A stretch of 47,008 bases of DNA. Origin: Saccoglossus kowalevskii (lineage: Eukaryota; Hemichordata; Enteropneusta; Harrimaniidae). The position numbers were made by a program, and so were the translations under genes. The notes under the pieces were generated by a model, which was not told where the DNA came from, ran no database searches, and worked only from the letters and a program-made list of their open reading frames with translations. This document shows, piece after piece, positions 25,516-37,343 of this stretch. The stretch covers positions 1-47,008 of the forward strand of contig NW_003117430.1 in assembly GCF_000003605.2 (NCBI RefSeq). The letters run 5' to 3'. Positions within the stretch are counted from its first letter, which is position 1; each line of letters starts with the position of its first letter.

Positions 25516-26167
25516 GCATAGGTAAGTTACAAAGGCCGTCATTAGAATAGGTAAGTCACAAAAACAGTCGTCATTAGAATAGGTAAGTCACAAAAACAGT
25601 CGTCATTAGAATAGGCAAGTCACAAAAACAGTCGTCATTAGAATAGGTAAGTCACAAAAACAGTCGTCATTAGCATAGGTAAGTTTACAAAGGCCGTCAT
25701 TAGAATAGGTAAGTCACAAAAACAGTCGTCATTAGCATAGGTAAGTTTACAAAGGCCGTCATTAGAATAGGTAAGTCACAAAAACAGTCATTAGAATAGG
25801 TAAGTTTACAAGGGCAGTCATTTGCATAGGTAAGTTTACAAAGGCCGTCATTAGAATAGGTAAGTCACAAAAACAGTCATCATTAGCATAGGTAAGTTTA
25901 CAAAGGCCGTCATTAGAATAGGTAAGTCACAAAAACAGTCGTCATTAGAATAGGTAAGTCACAAAAACAGTCGTCATTAGCATAGGTAAGTTTACAAAGG
26001 CCGTCATTAGAATAGGTAAGTCACAAAAACAGTCGTCATTAGAATAGGTAAGTCACAAAAACAGTCGTCATTAGAATAGGCAAGTCACAAAAACAGTCGT
26101 CATTAGAATAGGTAAGTCACAAAAACAGTCGTCATTAGTATAGGTAAGTTTACAAGGGCCGTCATTA
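25516..26167 (+). repeat. P-family block, right-hand part
   Basis: This carries the short A unit, CATTTGCAT (25819), GTCATC, and GTATAGG (26138) at the conserved 319-bp spacing. It supplies the end of the P block whose start is at 25324, with the middle absent. Confidence 0.82.
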
Positions 26168-28960
26168 GAATAGGTAAGTCACAAAAACAGTCGTCATTAG
26201 AATAGGCAAGTCACAAAAACAGTCGTCATTAGCATAGGTAAGTTTACAAGGGCCGTCATTAGAATAGGTAAGTCACAAAAACAGTCGTCATTAGAATAGG
26301 TAAGTTTACAAAGGCCGTCATTAGCATAGGTAAGTCACAAAAACAGTCGTCATTAGAATAGGTAAGTCACAAAAACAGTCGTCATTAGAATAGGCAAGTC
26401 ACAAAAACAGTCGTCATTAGAATAGGTAAGTCACAAAAACAGTCGTCATTAGCATAGGTAAGTTTACAAGGGCCGTCATTAGAATAGGTAAGTCACAAAA
26501 ACAGTCGTCATTAGCATAGGTAAGTTTACAAAGGCCGTCATTAGAATAGGTAAGTCACAAAAACAGTCGTCATTAGAATAGGTAAGTCACAAAAACAGTT
26601 GTCATTAGAATAGGCAAGTCACAAAAACAGTCGTCATTAGCATAGGTAAGTTTACAAGGGCCGTCATTAGAATAGGTAAGTCACAAAAACAGTCGTCATT
26701 AGCATAGGTAAGTTTACAAAGGCCGTCATTAGAATAGGTAAGTTTACAAAGGCCGTCATTAGAATAGGTAAGTCACAAAAACAGTCGTCATTAGAATAGG
26801 TAAGTCACAGAAACAGTCGTCATTAGAATAGGCAAGTCACAAAAACAGTCGTCATTAGAATAGGCAAGTCACAAAAACAGTCGTCATTAGCATAGGTAAG
26901 TTTACAAGGGCCGTCATTAGAATAGGCAAGTCACAAAAACAGTCGTCATTAGCATAGGTAAGTTTACAAAGGCCGTCATTAGAATAGGTAAGTCACAAAA
27001 ACAGTCGTCATTAGAATAGGTAAGTCACAAAAACAGTTGTCATTAGAATAGGCAAGTCACAAAAACAGTCGTCATTAGCATAGGTAAGTTTACAAGGGCC
27101 GTCATTAGAATAGGCAAGTCACAAAAACAGTCGTCATTAGCATAGGTAAGTTTACAAAGGCCGTCATTAGAATAGGTAAGTCACAAAAACAGTCGTCATT
27201 AGAATAGGTAAGTCACAAAAACAGTCGTCATTAGAATAAGTAAGTCACAAAAACAGTCGTCATTAGAATAGGTAAGTCACAAAAACAGTCGTCATTAGAA
27301 TAGGCAAGTCACAAAAACAGTCGTCATTAGAATAGGTAAGTCACAAAAACAGTCGTCATTAGCATAGGTAAGTTTATAAGGGCCGTCATTAGAATAGGCA
27401 AGTCACAAAAACAGTCGTCATTAGAATAGGCAAGTCACAAAAACAGTCGTCATTAGAATAGGTAAGTTTACAAGGGCCGTCATTAGAATAGGCAAGTCAC
27501 AAAAACAGTCGTCATTAGAATAGGTAAGTCACAAAAACAGTCGTCATTAGAATAGGCAAGTCACAAAAACAGTCGTCATTAGCATAGGTAAGTTTACAAG
27601 GGCCGTCATTAGAATAGGCAAGTCACAAAAACAGTCGTCATTAGCATAGGTAAGTTTACAAAGGCCGTCATTAGAATAGGTAAGTCACAAAAACCGTCGT
27701 CATTAGAATAGGTAAGTCACAAAAACAGTCGTCATTAGAATAGGCAAGTCACAAAAACAGTCGTCATTAGAATAGGTAAGTCACAAAAACAGTCGTCATT
27801 AGCATAGGTAAGTTTACAAGGGCCGTCATTAGAATAGGCAAGTCACAAAAACAGTCGTCATTAGAATAGGCAAGTCACAAAAACAGTCGTCATTAGAATA
27901 GGTAAGTTTACAAGGGCCGTCATTAGAATAGGCAAGTCACAAAAACAGTCGTCATTAGAATAGGTAAGTCACAAAAACAGTCGTCATTAGAATAGGTAAG
28001 TCACAAAAACAGTCGTCATTAGAATAGGCAAGTCACAAAAACAGTCGTCATTAGCATAGGTAAGTTTACAAGGGCCATCATTAGAATAGGTAAGTCACAG
28101 AAACAGTCGTCATTAGCATAGGTAAGTTTACAAAGGCCGTCATTAGAATAGGTAAGTCACAAAAACAGTCGTCATTAGAATAGGTAAGTCACAAAAACAG
28201 TCGTCATTAGCATAGGTAAGTTTACAAGGGCCGTCATTAGAATAGGCAAGTCACAAAAACAGTCGTCATTAGAATAGGCAAGTCACAAAAACAGTCGTCA
28301 TTAGAATAGGTAAGTTTACAAGGGCCGTCATTAGAATAGGCAAGTCACAAAAACAGTCGTCATTAGAATAGGCAAGTCACAAAAACAGTCGTCATTAGAA
28401 TAGGTAAGTCACAAAAACAGTCGTCATTAGCATAGGTAAGTTTACAAGGGCCGTCATTAGAATAGGCAAGTCACAAAAACAGTCGTCATTAGAATAGGCA
28501 AGTCACAAAAACAGTCGTCATTAGAATAGGTAAGTTTACAAGGGCCGTCATTAGAATAGGCAAGTCACAAAAACAGTCGTCATTAGAATAGGTAAGTCAC
28601 AAAAACAGTCGTCATTAGAATAGGCAAGTCACAAAAACAGTCGTCATTAGAATAGGTAAGTCACAAAAACAGTCGTCATTAGAATAGGCAAGTCACAAAA
28701 ACAGTCGTCATTAGAATAGGTAAGTTTACAAAGGCATTCATTAGAATAGGTAAGTCACACAAACAGTCGTCATTAGAATAGGCAAGTCACAAAAACAGTC
28801 GTCATTAGAATAGGTAAGTCACAAAAACAGTCGTCATTAGCATAGGTAAGTTTACAAAGGCCGTCATTAGAATAGGTAAGTCACAAAAACAGTCGTCATT
28901 AGAATAGGTTAGTCACAAAAACAGTTGTCATTAGAATAGGCAAGTCACAAAAACAGTCGT
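26168..28960 (+). repeat. H-family tract with hexamer and A-rich lead-in
   Basis: One 188-bp hexamer lies at 26452-26639; the next, from 26640, breaks when two B(AAGG) units stand side by side near 26715-26760. TTTATAAGGG at 27376 and AACCGTCGTC at 27694 repeat the arrangement at 24083-24401. A long tract of GGCAAG and GGTAAG units leads to GGCATTC at 28733, 228 bp before the next P block. Confidence 0.8.
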
Positions 28961-30020
28961 CATTAGCATAGGTAAGTTTACAAGGGCCATCATTAGAATA
29001 GGTAAGTCACAGAAACAGTCGTCATTAGCATAGGTAAGTTTACAAAGGCCGTCATTAGAATAGGTAAGTCACAAAAACAGTCGTCATTAGAATAGATAAG
29101 TCACAAAAACAGTCGTCATTAGAATAGGTAAGTCACAAAAACAGTCGTCATTAGAATAGGCAAGTCACAAAAACAGTCGTCATTAGAATAGGTAAGTCAC
29201 AAAAACAGTCGTCATTAGCATAGGTAAGTTTACAAGGGCCGTCATTAGGTTAAGTAAGTCACAAAAACAGTCGTCATTAGCATGGGTAAGTTTACAAAGG
29301 TCGTCATTAGAATAGGTAAGTCACAAAAACAGTCGTCATTAGAATAGGTAAGTCACAAAAACAGTCTTCATTAGAATAGGCAAGTCACAAAAACAGTCGT
29401 CATTAGCATAGGTAAGTTTACAAGGGCCGTCATTAGGTTAGGTAAGTCACAAAAACAGTCGTCATTAGCATGGGTAAGTTTACAAAGGCCGTCATTAGAA
29501 TAGGTAAGTCACAAAAACAGTCGTCATTAGCATAGGTAAGTTTACAAAGGCCGTCATTAGAATAGGTAAGTCACAAAAACAGTCGTCATTAGCATAGGTA
29601 AGTTTACAAAGGCCGTCATTAGAATAGGTAAGTCACAAAAACAGTCATTAGAATAGGTAAGTTTACAAGGGCAGTCATTTGCATAGGTAAGTTTACAAAG
29701 GCCGTCATTAGAATAGGTAAGTCACAAAAACAGTAATCATTAGCATAGGTAAGTTTACAAAGGCCGTCATTAGAATAGGTAAGTCACAAAAACAGTCGTC
29801 ATTAGAATAGGTAAGTCACAAAAACAGTCGTCATTAGCATAGGTAAGTTTACAAAGGCCGTCATTAGAATAGGTAAGTCACAAAAACAGTCGTCATTAGA
29901 ATAGGTAAGTCACAAAAACAGTCGTCATTAGAATAGGCAAGTCACAAAAACAGTCGTCATTAGAATAGGCAAGTCACAAAAACAGTCGTCATTAGAATAG
30001 GTAAGTTTACAGAGGCAGTC
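28961..30020 (+). repeat. P-family block lacking the 346-bp internal duplication
   Basis: This P block has a single GGCCATC-CACAG-GATAAG module, while other full copies have two. It then has GGTTAAG, GCATGGG (29468), CATTTGCAT (29676) and CAGTAATCAT (29731). It matches 45297-46132 at an offset of 16,070 bp, with one 32-bp unit fewer before the TTTACAGAGG unit at 30005. At the usual 319-bp point it has that B variant in place of GTATAGG. Confidence 0.85.
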
Positions 30021-30149
30021 ATTAGAATAGGTAAGTCACAAAAACAGTCGTCATTAGAATAGGCAAGTCACAAAAACAGTCGTCATTAGCATAGGTAAGT
30101 TTACAAGGGCCGTCATTAGAATAGGTAAGTCACAAAAACAGTCGTCATT

Positions 30150-30430
30150 AGAATAGGTAAGCTTACAAAGGCCGTCATTAGCATAGGTAAAGTCACAAAA
30201 ACAGTCGTCATTAGAATAGGTAAGTCACAAAAACAGTCGTCATTAGAATAGGCAAGTCACAAAAACAGTCGTCATTAGCATAGGTAAGTTTTACAAGGGC
30301 CATCATTAGAATAGGTAAGTCACAGAAACAGTCGTCATAGCATAGGGTAAGTTTACAAAGCCCGTCATTAGAATAGGTAAGTCACAAAAACAGTCGTCAT
30401 AGAATAGGTAAGTCACAAAAACAAACAGTC
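30150..30430 (+). other. Cluster of small indels in the array
   Basis: Within about 280 bp there are many one-base changes in unit length or sequence: GTAAAGTCAC, GTTTTACAAGG, GTCATAGCATAGGGTAAG, AAAGCCCGTC and GTCATAGAATAGG. Most of the array has none per kilobase. The cluster starts next to GTAAGCTTAC (30159) and ends at the lengthened AAAAACAAACAG unit, where the pattern switches to a copy of 11232-12078. It looks like low-quality consensus or an assembly join, though a genuine degenerate patch is possible. Confidence 0.75.
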
Positions 30431-31555
30431 GTCATTAGAATAGGCAAGTCACAAAAACAGTCGTCATTAGCATAGGTAAGTTTACAAGGGCCGTCATTAG
30501 AATAGGTAAGTCACAAAAACAGTCGTCATTAGCATAGGTAAGTTTACAAGGGCCGTCATTAGAATAGGCAAGTCACAAAAACAGTCGTCATTAGCATAGG
30601 TAAGTTTACAAAGGCCGTCATTAGAATAGGTAAGTCACAAAAACAGTCGTCATTAGAATAGGTAAGTCACAAAAACAGTCGTCATTAGAATAGGTAGGTC
30701 ACAAAAACAGTCGTCATTAGAATAGGTAAGTCACAAAAACAGTCGTCATTAGAATAGGCAAGTCACAAAAACAGTCGTCATTAGAATAGGTAAGTCACAA
30801 AAACAGTCGTCATTAGCATAGGTAAGTTTACAAGGGCCGTCATTAGAATAGGCAAGTCACAAAAACAGTCGTCATTAGAATAGGCAAGTCACAAAAACAG
30901 TCGTCATTAGAATAGGTAAGTTTACTAGGGCCGTCATTAGAATAGGCAAGTCACAAAAACAGTCGTCATTGGAATAGGTAAGTCACAAAAACATTCGTCA
31001 TTAGAATAGGCAAGTCACAAAAACAGTCGTCATTAGCATAGGTAAGTTTACAAGGGCCGTCATTAGAATATGCAAGTCACAAAAACAGTCGTCATTAGAA
31101 TAGGTAAGTCACAAAAACAGTCGTCATTAGCATAGGTAAGTTTACAAGGGCCGTCATTAGAATAGGCAAGTCACAAAAACAGTCGTCATTAGAATAGGTA
31201 AGTCACAAAAACAGTCGTCATTAGAATAGGCAAGTCACAAAAACAGTCGTCATTAGAATAGGTAAGTTTACAAAGGCAGTCATTAGAATAGGTAAGTCAC
31301 AAAAACAGTCGTCATTAGAATAGGCAAGTCACAAAAACAGTCGTCATTAGCATAGGTAAGTTTACAAGGGCCGTCATTAGAATAGGTAAGTCACAAAAAC
31401 AGTCGTCATTAGAATAGGTAAGTTTACAAAGGCCGTCATTAGCATAGGTAAGTCACAAAAACAGTCGTCATTAGAATAGGTAAGTCACAAAAACAGTCGT
31501 CATTAGAATATGCAAGTCACAAAAACAGTCGTCATTAGCATAGGTAAGTTTACAA
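30431..31555 (+). repeat. H-family block, tandem partner of 32471-33595
   Basis: This matches the array 2,040 bp downstream with no length change: TACTAGGG at 30923 and 32963, GAATATGC at 31070 and 33110. Only a few substitutions were seen: ACATTCGTC near 30993, GAATATGC at 31508 against GAATAGGC, and GGTATGTC at 32767 in the other copy. Its left part also matches 11232-12078. Confidence 0.86.
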
Positions 31556-31757
31556 GGGCCATCATTAGAATAGGTAAGTCACAGAAACAGTCGTCATTAG
31601 CATAGGTAAGTTTACAAAGGCCGTCATTAGAATAGGTAAGTCACAAAAACAGTCGTCATTAGAATAGGTAAGTCACAGAAACAGTCGTCATTAGAATAGG
31701 CAAGTCACAAAAACAGTCGTCATTAGAATAGGCAAGTCACAAAAACAGTCGTCATTA

Positions 31758-31787
31758 GCATAGGTAAGTTTACAAGGGCCGTCATTA
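31758..31787 (+). repeat. Reference copy of monomer type B (30 bp)
   Basis: This is a typical 30-bp unit: GCATAGGTAAGT, then TTACAAGGGCC, then GTCATTA. It usually begins GCAT, where type A begins GAAT. Two main subtypes differ by one base, AAGGGCC and AAAGGCC (an AAAGGCC copy lies at 31820-31849). Other forms begin GAAT, GCATGGG, GGTTAAG or GTAT, or end in GGCAGTC or GGCATTC. The unit carries GGCC, which type A lacks, so B units give internal landmarks for restriction mapping. Confidence 0.97.
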
Positions 31788-31819
31788 GAATAGGTAAGTC
31801 ACAAAAACAGTCGTCATTA
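31788..31819 (+). repeat. Reference copy of monomer type A (32 bp)
   Basis: This is a typical 32-bp unit: GAATAGGTAAGT, then CACAAAAACAGTC, then GTCATTA. It has one A5 tract, one CpG (in GTCGTC) and the octamer AGGTAAGT. The commonest variant has GGCAAGT in place of GGTAAGT (for example 31914-31945). Rarer forms are GGTAGGT, AAGTAAG, GATAAG, CACAG, CACTAA, GTTGTC and TTGGAATAGG. Type A is the more numerous monomer, about two of every three units in the 188-bp hexamer. Confidence 0.97.
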
Positions 31820-32509
31820 GCATAGGTAAGTTTACAAAGGCCGTCATTAGAATAGGTAAGTCACAAAAACAGTCGTCATTAGAATAGGTAAGTCACAAAA
31901 ACAGTCGTCATTAGAATAGGCAAGTCACAAAAACAGTCGTCATTAGCATAGGTAAGTTTACAAGGGCCGTCATTAGAATAGGTAAGTCACAAAAACAGTC
32001 GTCATTAGCATAGGTAAGTTTACAAAGGCCGTCATTAGAATAGGTAAGTCACAAAAACAGTCGTCATTAGAATAGGTAAGTCACAAAAACAGTCGTCATT
32101 AGAATAGGCAAGTCACAAAAACAGTCGTCATTAGCATAGGTAAGTTTACAAGGGCCGTCATTAGAATAGGTAAGTCACAAAAACAGTCGTCATTAGCATA
32201 GGTAAGTTTACAAAGGCCGTCATTAGAATAGGTAAGTCACAAAAACAGTCGTCATTAGAATAGGTAAGTCACAAAAACAGTCGTCATTAGAATAGGCAAG
32301 TCACAAAAACAGTCGTCATTAGCATAGGTAAGTTTACAAGGGCCGTCATTAGAATAGGTAAGTCACAAAAACAGTCGTCATTAGCATAGGTAAGTTTACA
32401 AAGGCCGTCATTAGAATAGGTAAGTCACAAAAACAGTCGTCATTAGAATAGGTAAGTCACAAAAACAGTCGTCATTAGAATAGGCAAGTCACAAAAACAG
32501 TCGTCATTA

Positions 32510-34739
32510 GCATAGGTAAGTTTACAAGGGCCGTCATTAGAATAGGTAAGTCACAAAAACAGTCGTCATTAGCATAGGTAAGTTTACAAGGGCCGTCATT
32601 AGAATAGGCAAGTCACAAAAACAGTCGTCATTAGCATAGGTAAGTTTACAAAGGCCGTCATTAGAATAGGTAAGTCACAAAAACAGTCGTCATTAGAATA
32701 GGTAAGTCACAAAAACAGTCGTCATTAGAATAGGTAGGTCACAAAAACAGTCGTCATTAGAATAGGTATGTCACAAAAACAGTCGTCATTAGAATAGGCA
32801 AGTCACAAAAACAGTCGTCATTAGAATAGGTAAGTCACAAAAACAGTCGTCATTAGCATAGGTAAGTTTACAAGGGCCGTCATTAGAATAGGCAAGTCAC
32901 AAAAACAGTCGTCATTAGAATAGGCAAGTCACAAAAACAGTCGTCATTAGAATAGGTAAGTTTACTAGGGCCGTCATTAGAATAGGCAAGTCACAAAAAC
33001 AGTCGTCATTGGAATAGGTAAGTCACAAAAACAGTCGTCATTAGAATAGGCAAGTCACAAAAACAGTCGTCATTAGCATAGGTAAGTTTACAAGGGCCGT
33101 CATTAGAATATGCAAGTCACAAAAACAGTCGTCATTAGAATAGGTAAGTCACAAAAACAGTCGTCATTAGCATAGGTAAGTTTACAAGGGCCGTCATTAG
33201 AATAGGCAAGTCACAAAAACAGTCGTCATTAGAATAGGTAAGTCACAAAAACAGTCGTCATTAGAATAGGCAAGTCACAAAAACAGTCGTCATTAGAATA
33301 GGTAAGTTTACAAAGGCAGTCATTAGAATAGGTAAGTCACAAAAACAGTCGTCATTAGAATAGGCAAGTCACAAAAACAGTCGTCATTAGCATAGGTAAG
33401 TTTACAAGGGCCGTCATTAGAATAGGTAAGTCACAAAAACAGTCGTCATTAGAATAGGTAAGTTTACAAAGGCCGTCATTAGCATAGGTAAGTCACAAAA
33501 ACAGTCGTCATTAGAATAGGTAAGTCACAAAAACAGTCGTCATTAGAATAGGCAAGTCACAAAAACAGTCGTCATTAGCATAGGTAAGTTTACAAGGGCC
33601 GTCATTAGAATAGGCAAGTCACAAAAACAGTCGTCATTAGCATAGGTAAGTTTACAAAGGCCGTCATTAGAATAGGTAAGTCACAAAAACAGTCGTCATT
33701 AGAATAGGTAAGTCACAAAAACAGTCGTCATTAGAATAAGTAAGTCACAAAAACAGTCGTCATTAGAATAGGTAAGTCACAAAAACAGTCGTCATTAGAA
33801 TAGGCAAGTCACAAAAACAGTCGTCATTAGAATAGGTAAGTCACAAAAACAGTCGTCATTAGCATAGGTAAGTTTATAAGGGCCGTCATTAGAATAGGCA
33901 AGTCACAAAAACAGTCGTCATTAGAATAGGCAAGTCACAAAAACAGTCGTCATTAGAATAGGTAAGTTTACAAGGGCCGTCATTAGAATAGGTAGGTCAC
34001 AAAACAGTCGTCATTAGAATAGGTAAGTCACAAAAACAGTCGTCATTAGAATAGGCAAGTCACAAAAACAGTCGTCATTAGAATAGGTAAGTCACAAAAA
34101 CAGTCGTCATTAGCATAGGTAAGTTTACAAGGGCCGTCATTAGAATAGGCAAGTCACAAAAACAGTCGTCATTAGAATAGGCAAGTCACAAAAACAGTCG
34201 TCATTAGAATAGGTAAGTTTACAAGGGCCGTCATTAGAATAGGCAAGTCACAAAAACAGTCGTCATTGGAATAGGTAAGTCACAAAAACAGTCGTCATTA
34301 GAATAGGCAAGTCACAAAAACAGTCGTCATTAGCATAGGTAAGTTTACAAGGGACGTCATTAGAATATGCAAGTCACAAAAACAGTCGTCATTAGAATAG
34401 GTAAGTCACAAAAACAGTCGTCATTAGAATAGGTAAGTTTACAAGGGCCGTCATTAGAATAGGCAAGTCACAAAAACAGTCGTCATTAGAATAGGTAAGT
34501 CACTAAAACAGTCGTCATTAGAATAGGCAAGTCACAAAAACAGTCGTCATTAGAATAGGTAAGTTTACAAAGGCAGTCATTAGAATAGGTAAGTCACAAA
34601 AACAGTCGTCATTAGAATAGGCAAGTCACAAAAACAGTCGTCATTAGCATAGGTAAGTTTACAAGGGCCGTCATTAGAATAGGTAAGTCACAAAAACAGT
34701 CGTCATTAGAATAGGTAAGTTTACAAAGGCCGTCATTAG
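32510..34739 (+). repeat. H-family higher-order repeats
   Basis: GAATATGC markers at 33110 and 34377 are 1,267 bp apart. TACTAGGG lies at 32963, 147 bp before the first. TTTATAAGGG lies at 33876. A short irregular patch at about 33990-34005 has GGTAGGTCACAAAACAG. One B unit near 34351 has GGGACGTC in place of GGGCCGTC. Confidence 0.83.
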
Positions 34740-34867
34740 CATAGTAAGTCACAAAAAACAGTCGTCATTAGAATAGGGTAAGTCACAAAAAACAGTCGTC
34801 ATTAGAATGGCAAGTCACAAAAACAGTCGTCATTAGAATAGGTAAGTCACAAAAACAGTCGTCATTA
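34740..34867 (+). other. Indel cluster at an H-to-P switch
   Basis: Three neighbouring units have altered lengths: GCATAGTAAG followed by six A residues, GAATAGGGTAAG followed by six A residues, and GAATGGCAAG. Directly after, at 34868, the sequence enters the middle of a P block at GCATGGG without its usual start. Length errors exactly at a change of higher-order pattern suggest an assembly join or a real deletion joint. Confidence 0.75.
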
Positions 34868-35424
34868 GCATGGGTAAGTTTACAAAGGCCGTCATTAGAA
34901 TAGGTAAGTCACAAAAACAGTCGTCATTAGCATAGGTAAGTTTACAAAGGCCGTCATTAGAATAGGTAAGTCACAAAAACAGTCGTCATTAGCATAGGTA
35001 AGTTTACAAAGGCCGTCATTAGAATAGGTAAGTCACAAAAACAGTCATTAGAATAGGTAAGTTTACAAGGGCAGTCATTTGCATAGGTAAGTTTACAAAG
35101 GCCGTCATTAGAATAGGTAAGTCACAAAAACAGTCATCATTAGCATAGGTAAGTTTACAAAGGCCGTCATTAGAATAGGTAAGTCACAAAAACAGTCGTC
35201 ATTAGAATAGGTAAGTCACAAAAACAGTCGTCATTAGCATAGGTAAGTTTACAAAGGCCGTCATTAGAATAGGTAAGTCACAAAAACAGTCGTCATTAGA
35301 ATAGGTAAGTCACAAAAACAGTCGTCATTAGAATAGGCAAGTCACAAAAACAGTCGTCATTAGAATAGGTAAGTCACAAAAACAGTCGTCATTAGTATAG
35401 GTAAGTTTACAAGGGCCGTCATTA
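34868..35424 (+). repeat. P-family block, right-hand half
   Basis: The block is entered at GCATGGG (34868). CATTTGCAT follows at 35076 (208 bp later) and GTATAGG at 35395 (319 bp later), both the standard spacings. The left part of the block is absent. Confidence 0.87.
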
Positions 35425-37343
35425 GAATAGGTAAGTCACAAAAACAGTCGTCATTAGAATAGGTAAGTCACAAAAACAGTCGTCATTAGAATAGGTAAGT
35501 CACAAAAACAGTCGTCATTAGAATAGGCAAGTCACAAAAACAGTCGTCATTAGAATAAGTAAGTCACAAAAACAGTCGTCATTAGAATAGGTAAGTTTAC
35601 AAAGGCAGTCATTAGAATAGGTAAGTCACAAAAACAGTCGTCATTAGAATAGGCAAGTCACAAAAACAGTCGTCATTAGCATAGGTAAGTTTACAAGGGC
35701 CGTCATTAGAATAGGTAAGTCACAAAAACAGTCGTCATTAGAATAGGTAAGTTTACAAAGGCCGTCATTAGAATAGGTAAGTCACAAAAACAGTCGTCAT
35801 TAGAATAGGTAAGTCACAAAAACAGTCGTCATTAGAATAGGCAAGTCACAAAAACAGTCGTCATTAGCATAGGTAAGTTTACAAGGGCCGTCATTAGAAT
35901 AGGCAAGTCACAAAAACAGTCGTCATTAGCATAGGTAAGTTTACAAAGGCCGTCATTAGAATAGGTAAGTCACAAAAACAGTCGTCATTAGAATAGGTAA
36001 GTCACAAAAACAGTCGTCATTAGAATAAGTAAGTCACAAAAACAGTCGTCATTAGAATAGGTAAGTCACAAAAACAGTCGTCATTAGAATAGGCAAGTCA
36101 CAAAAACAGTCGTCATTAGAATAGGTAAGTCACAAAAACAGTCGTCATTAGCATAGGTAAGTTTATAAGGGCCGTCATTAGAATAGGCAAGTCACAAAAA
36201 CAGTCGTCATTAGAATAGGCAAGTCACAAAAACAGTCGTCATTAGAATAGGTAAGTTTACAAGGGCCGTCATTAGAATAGGCAAGTCACAAAAACAGTCG
36301 TCATTAGAATAGGTAAGTCACAAAAACAGTCGTCATTAGAATAGGCAAGTCACAAAAACAGTCGTCATTAGCATAGGTAAGTTTACAAGGGCCGTCATTA
36401 GAATAGGCAAGTCACAAAAACAGTCGTCATTAGCATAGGTAAGTTTACAAAGGCCGTCATTAGAATAGGTAAGTCACAAAAACCGTCGTCATTAGAATAG
36501 GTAAGTCACAAAAACAGTCGTCATTAGAATAGGCAAGTCACAAAAACAGTCGTCATTAGAATAGGTAAGTCACAAAAACAGTCGTCATTAGCATAGGTAA
36601 GTTTACAAGGGCCGTCATTAGAATAGGCAAGTCACAAAAACAGTCGTCATTAGAATAGGTAAGTCACAAAAACAGTCGTCATTAGAATAGGTAAGTCACA
36701 AAAACAGTCGTCATTAGAATAGGTAAGTCACAAAAACAGTCGTCATTAGAATAGGCAAGTCACAAAAACAGTCGTCATTAGAATAGGTAAGTCACAAAAA
36801 CAGTCGTCATTAGCATAGGTAAGTTTACAAGGGCCGTCATTAGAATAGGCAAGTCACAAAAACAGTCGTCATTAGAATAGGCAAGTCACAAAAACAGTCG
36901 TCATTAGAATAGGTAAGTTTACAAGGGCCGTCATTAGAATAGGCAAGTCACAAAAACAGTCGTCATTAGAATAGGTAAGTCACAAAAACAGTCGTCATTA
37001 GAATAGGCAAGTCACAAAAACAGTCGTCATTAGAATAGGTAAGTCACAAAAACAGTCGTCATTAGAATAGGCAAGTCACAAAAACAGTCGTCATTAGAAT
37101 AGGTAAGTTTACAAAGGCATTCATTAGAATAGGTAAGTCACACAAACAGTCGTCATTAGAATAGGCAAGTCACAAAAACAGTCGTCATTAGAATAGGTAA
37201 GTCACAAAAACAGTCGTCATTAGCATAGGTAAGTTTACAAAGGCCGTCATTAGAATAGGTAAGTCACAAAAACAGTCGTCATTAGAATAGGTTAGTCACA
37301 AAAACAGTTGTCATTAGAATAGGCAAGTCACAAAAACAGTCGT
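35425..37343 (+). repeat. H-family block and A-rich lead-in, partner of 23730-25323
   Basis: From about 35812 this repeats the block some 12.08 kb upstream, with TTTATAAGGG (36165), AACCGTCGTC (36483), GGCATTC (37116) and CACACAAACAG in the same order. Before 35812 the two differ. It ends 228 bp after GGCATTC, where the next P block begins. Confidence 0.84.

Larger units (their letters stand above)
31758..32509 (+). repeat. 188-bp hexamer repeat, four identical copies
   Basis: This is the clearest higher-order repeat here. Copies start at 31758, 31946, 32134 and 32322, each exactly 188 bp: B(GGG) 30, A 32, B(AAGG) 30, A 32, A 32, A(GCAAG) 32. Reading them against one another, I saw no differences. 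A fifth begins at 32510 but has a GGG unit in third place. The lack of differences points to recent expansion of the 188-bp unit. Confidence 0.95.

Noticed and set aside
34346-34360. CRE-like GACGTC motif in the GGGACGTC unit
   Set aside because: It is a single base change in one B unit with no repeated occurrence, so there is no reason to call a regulatory site.
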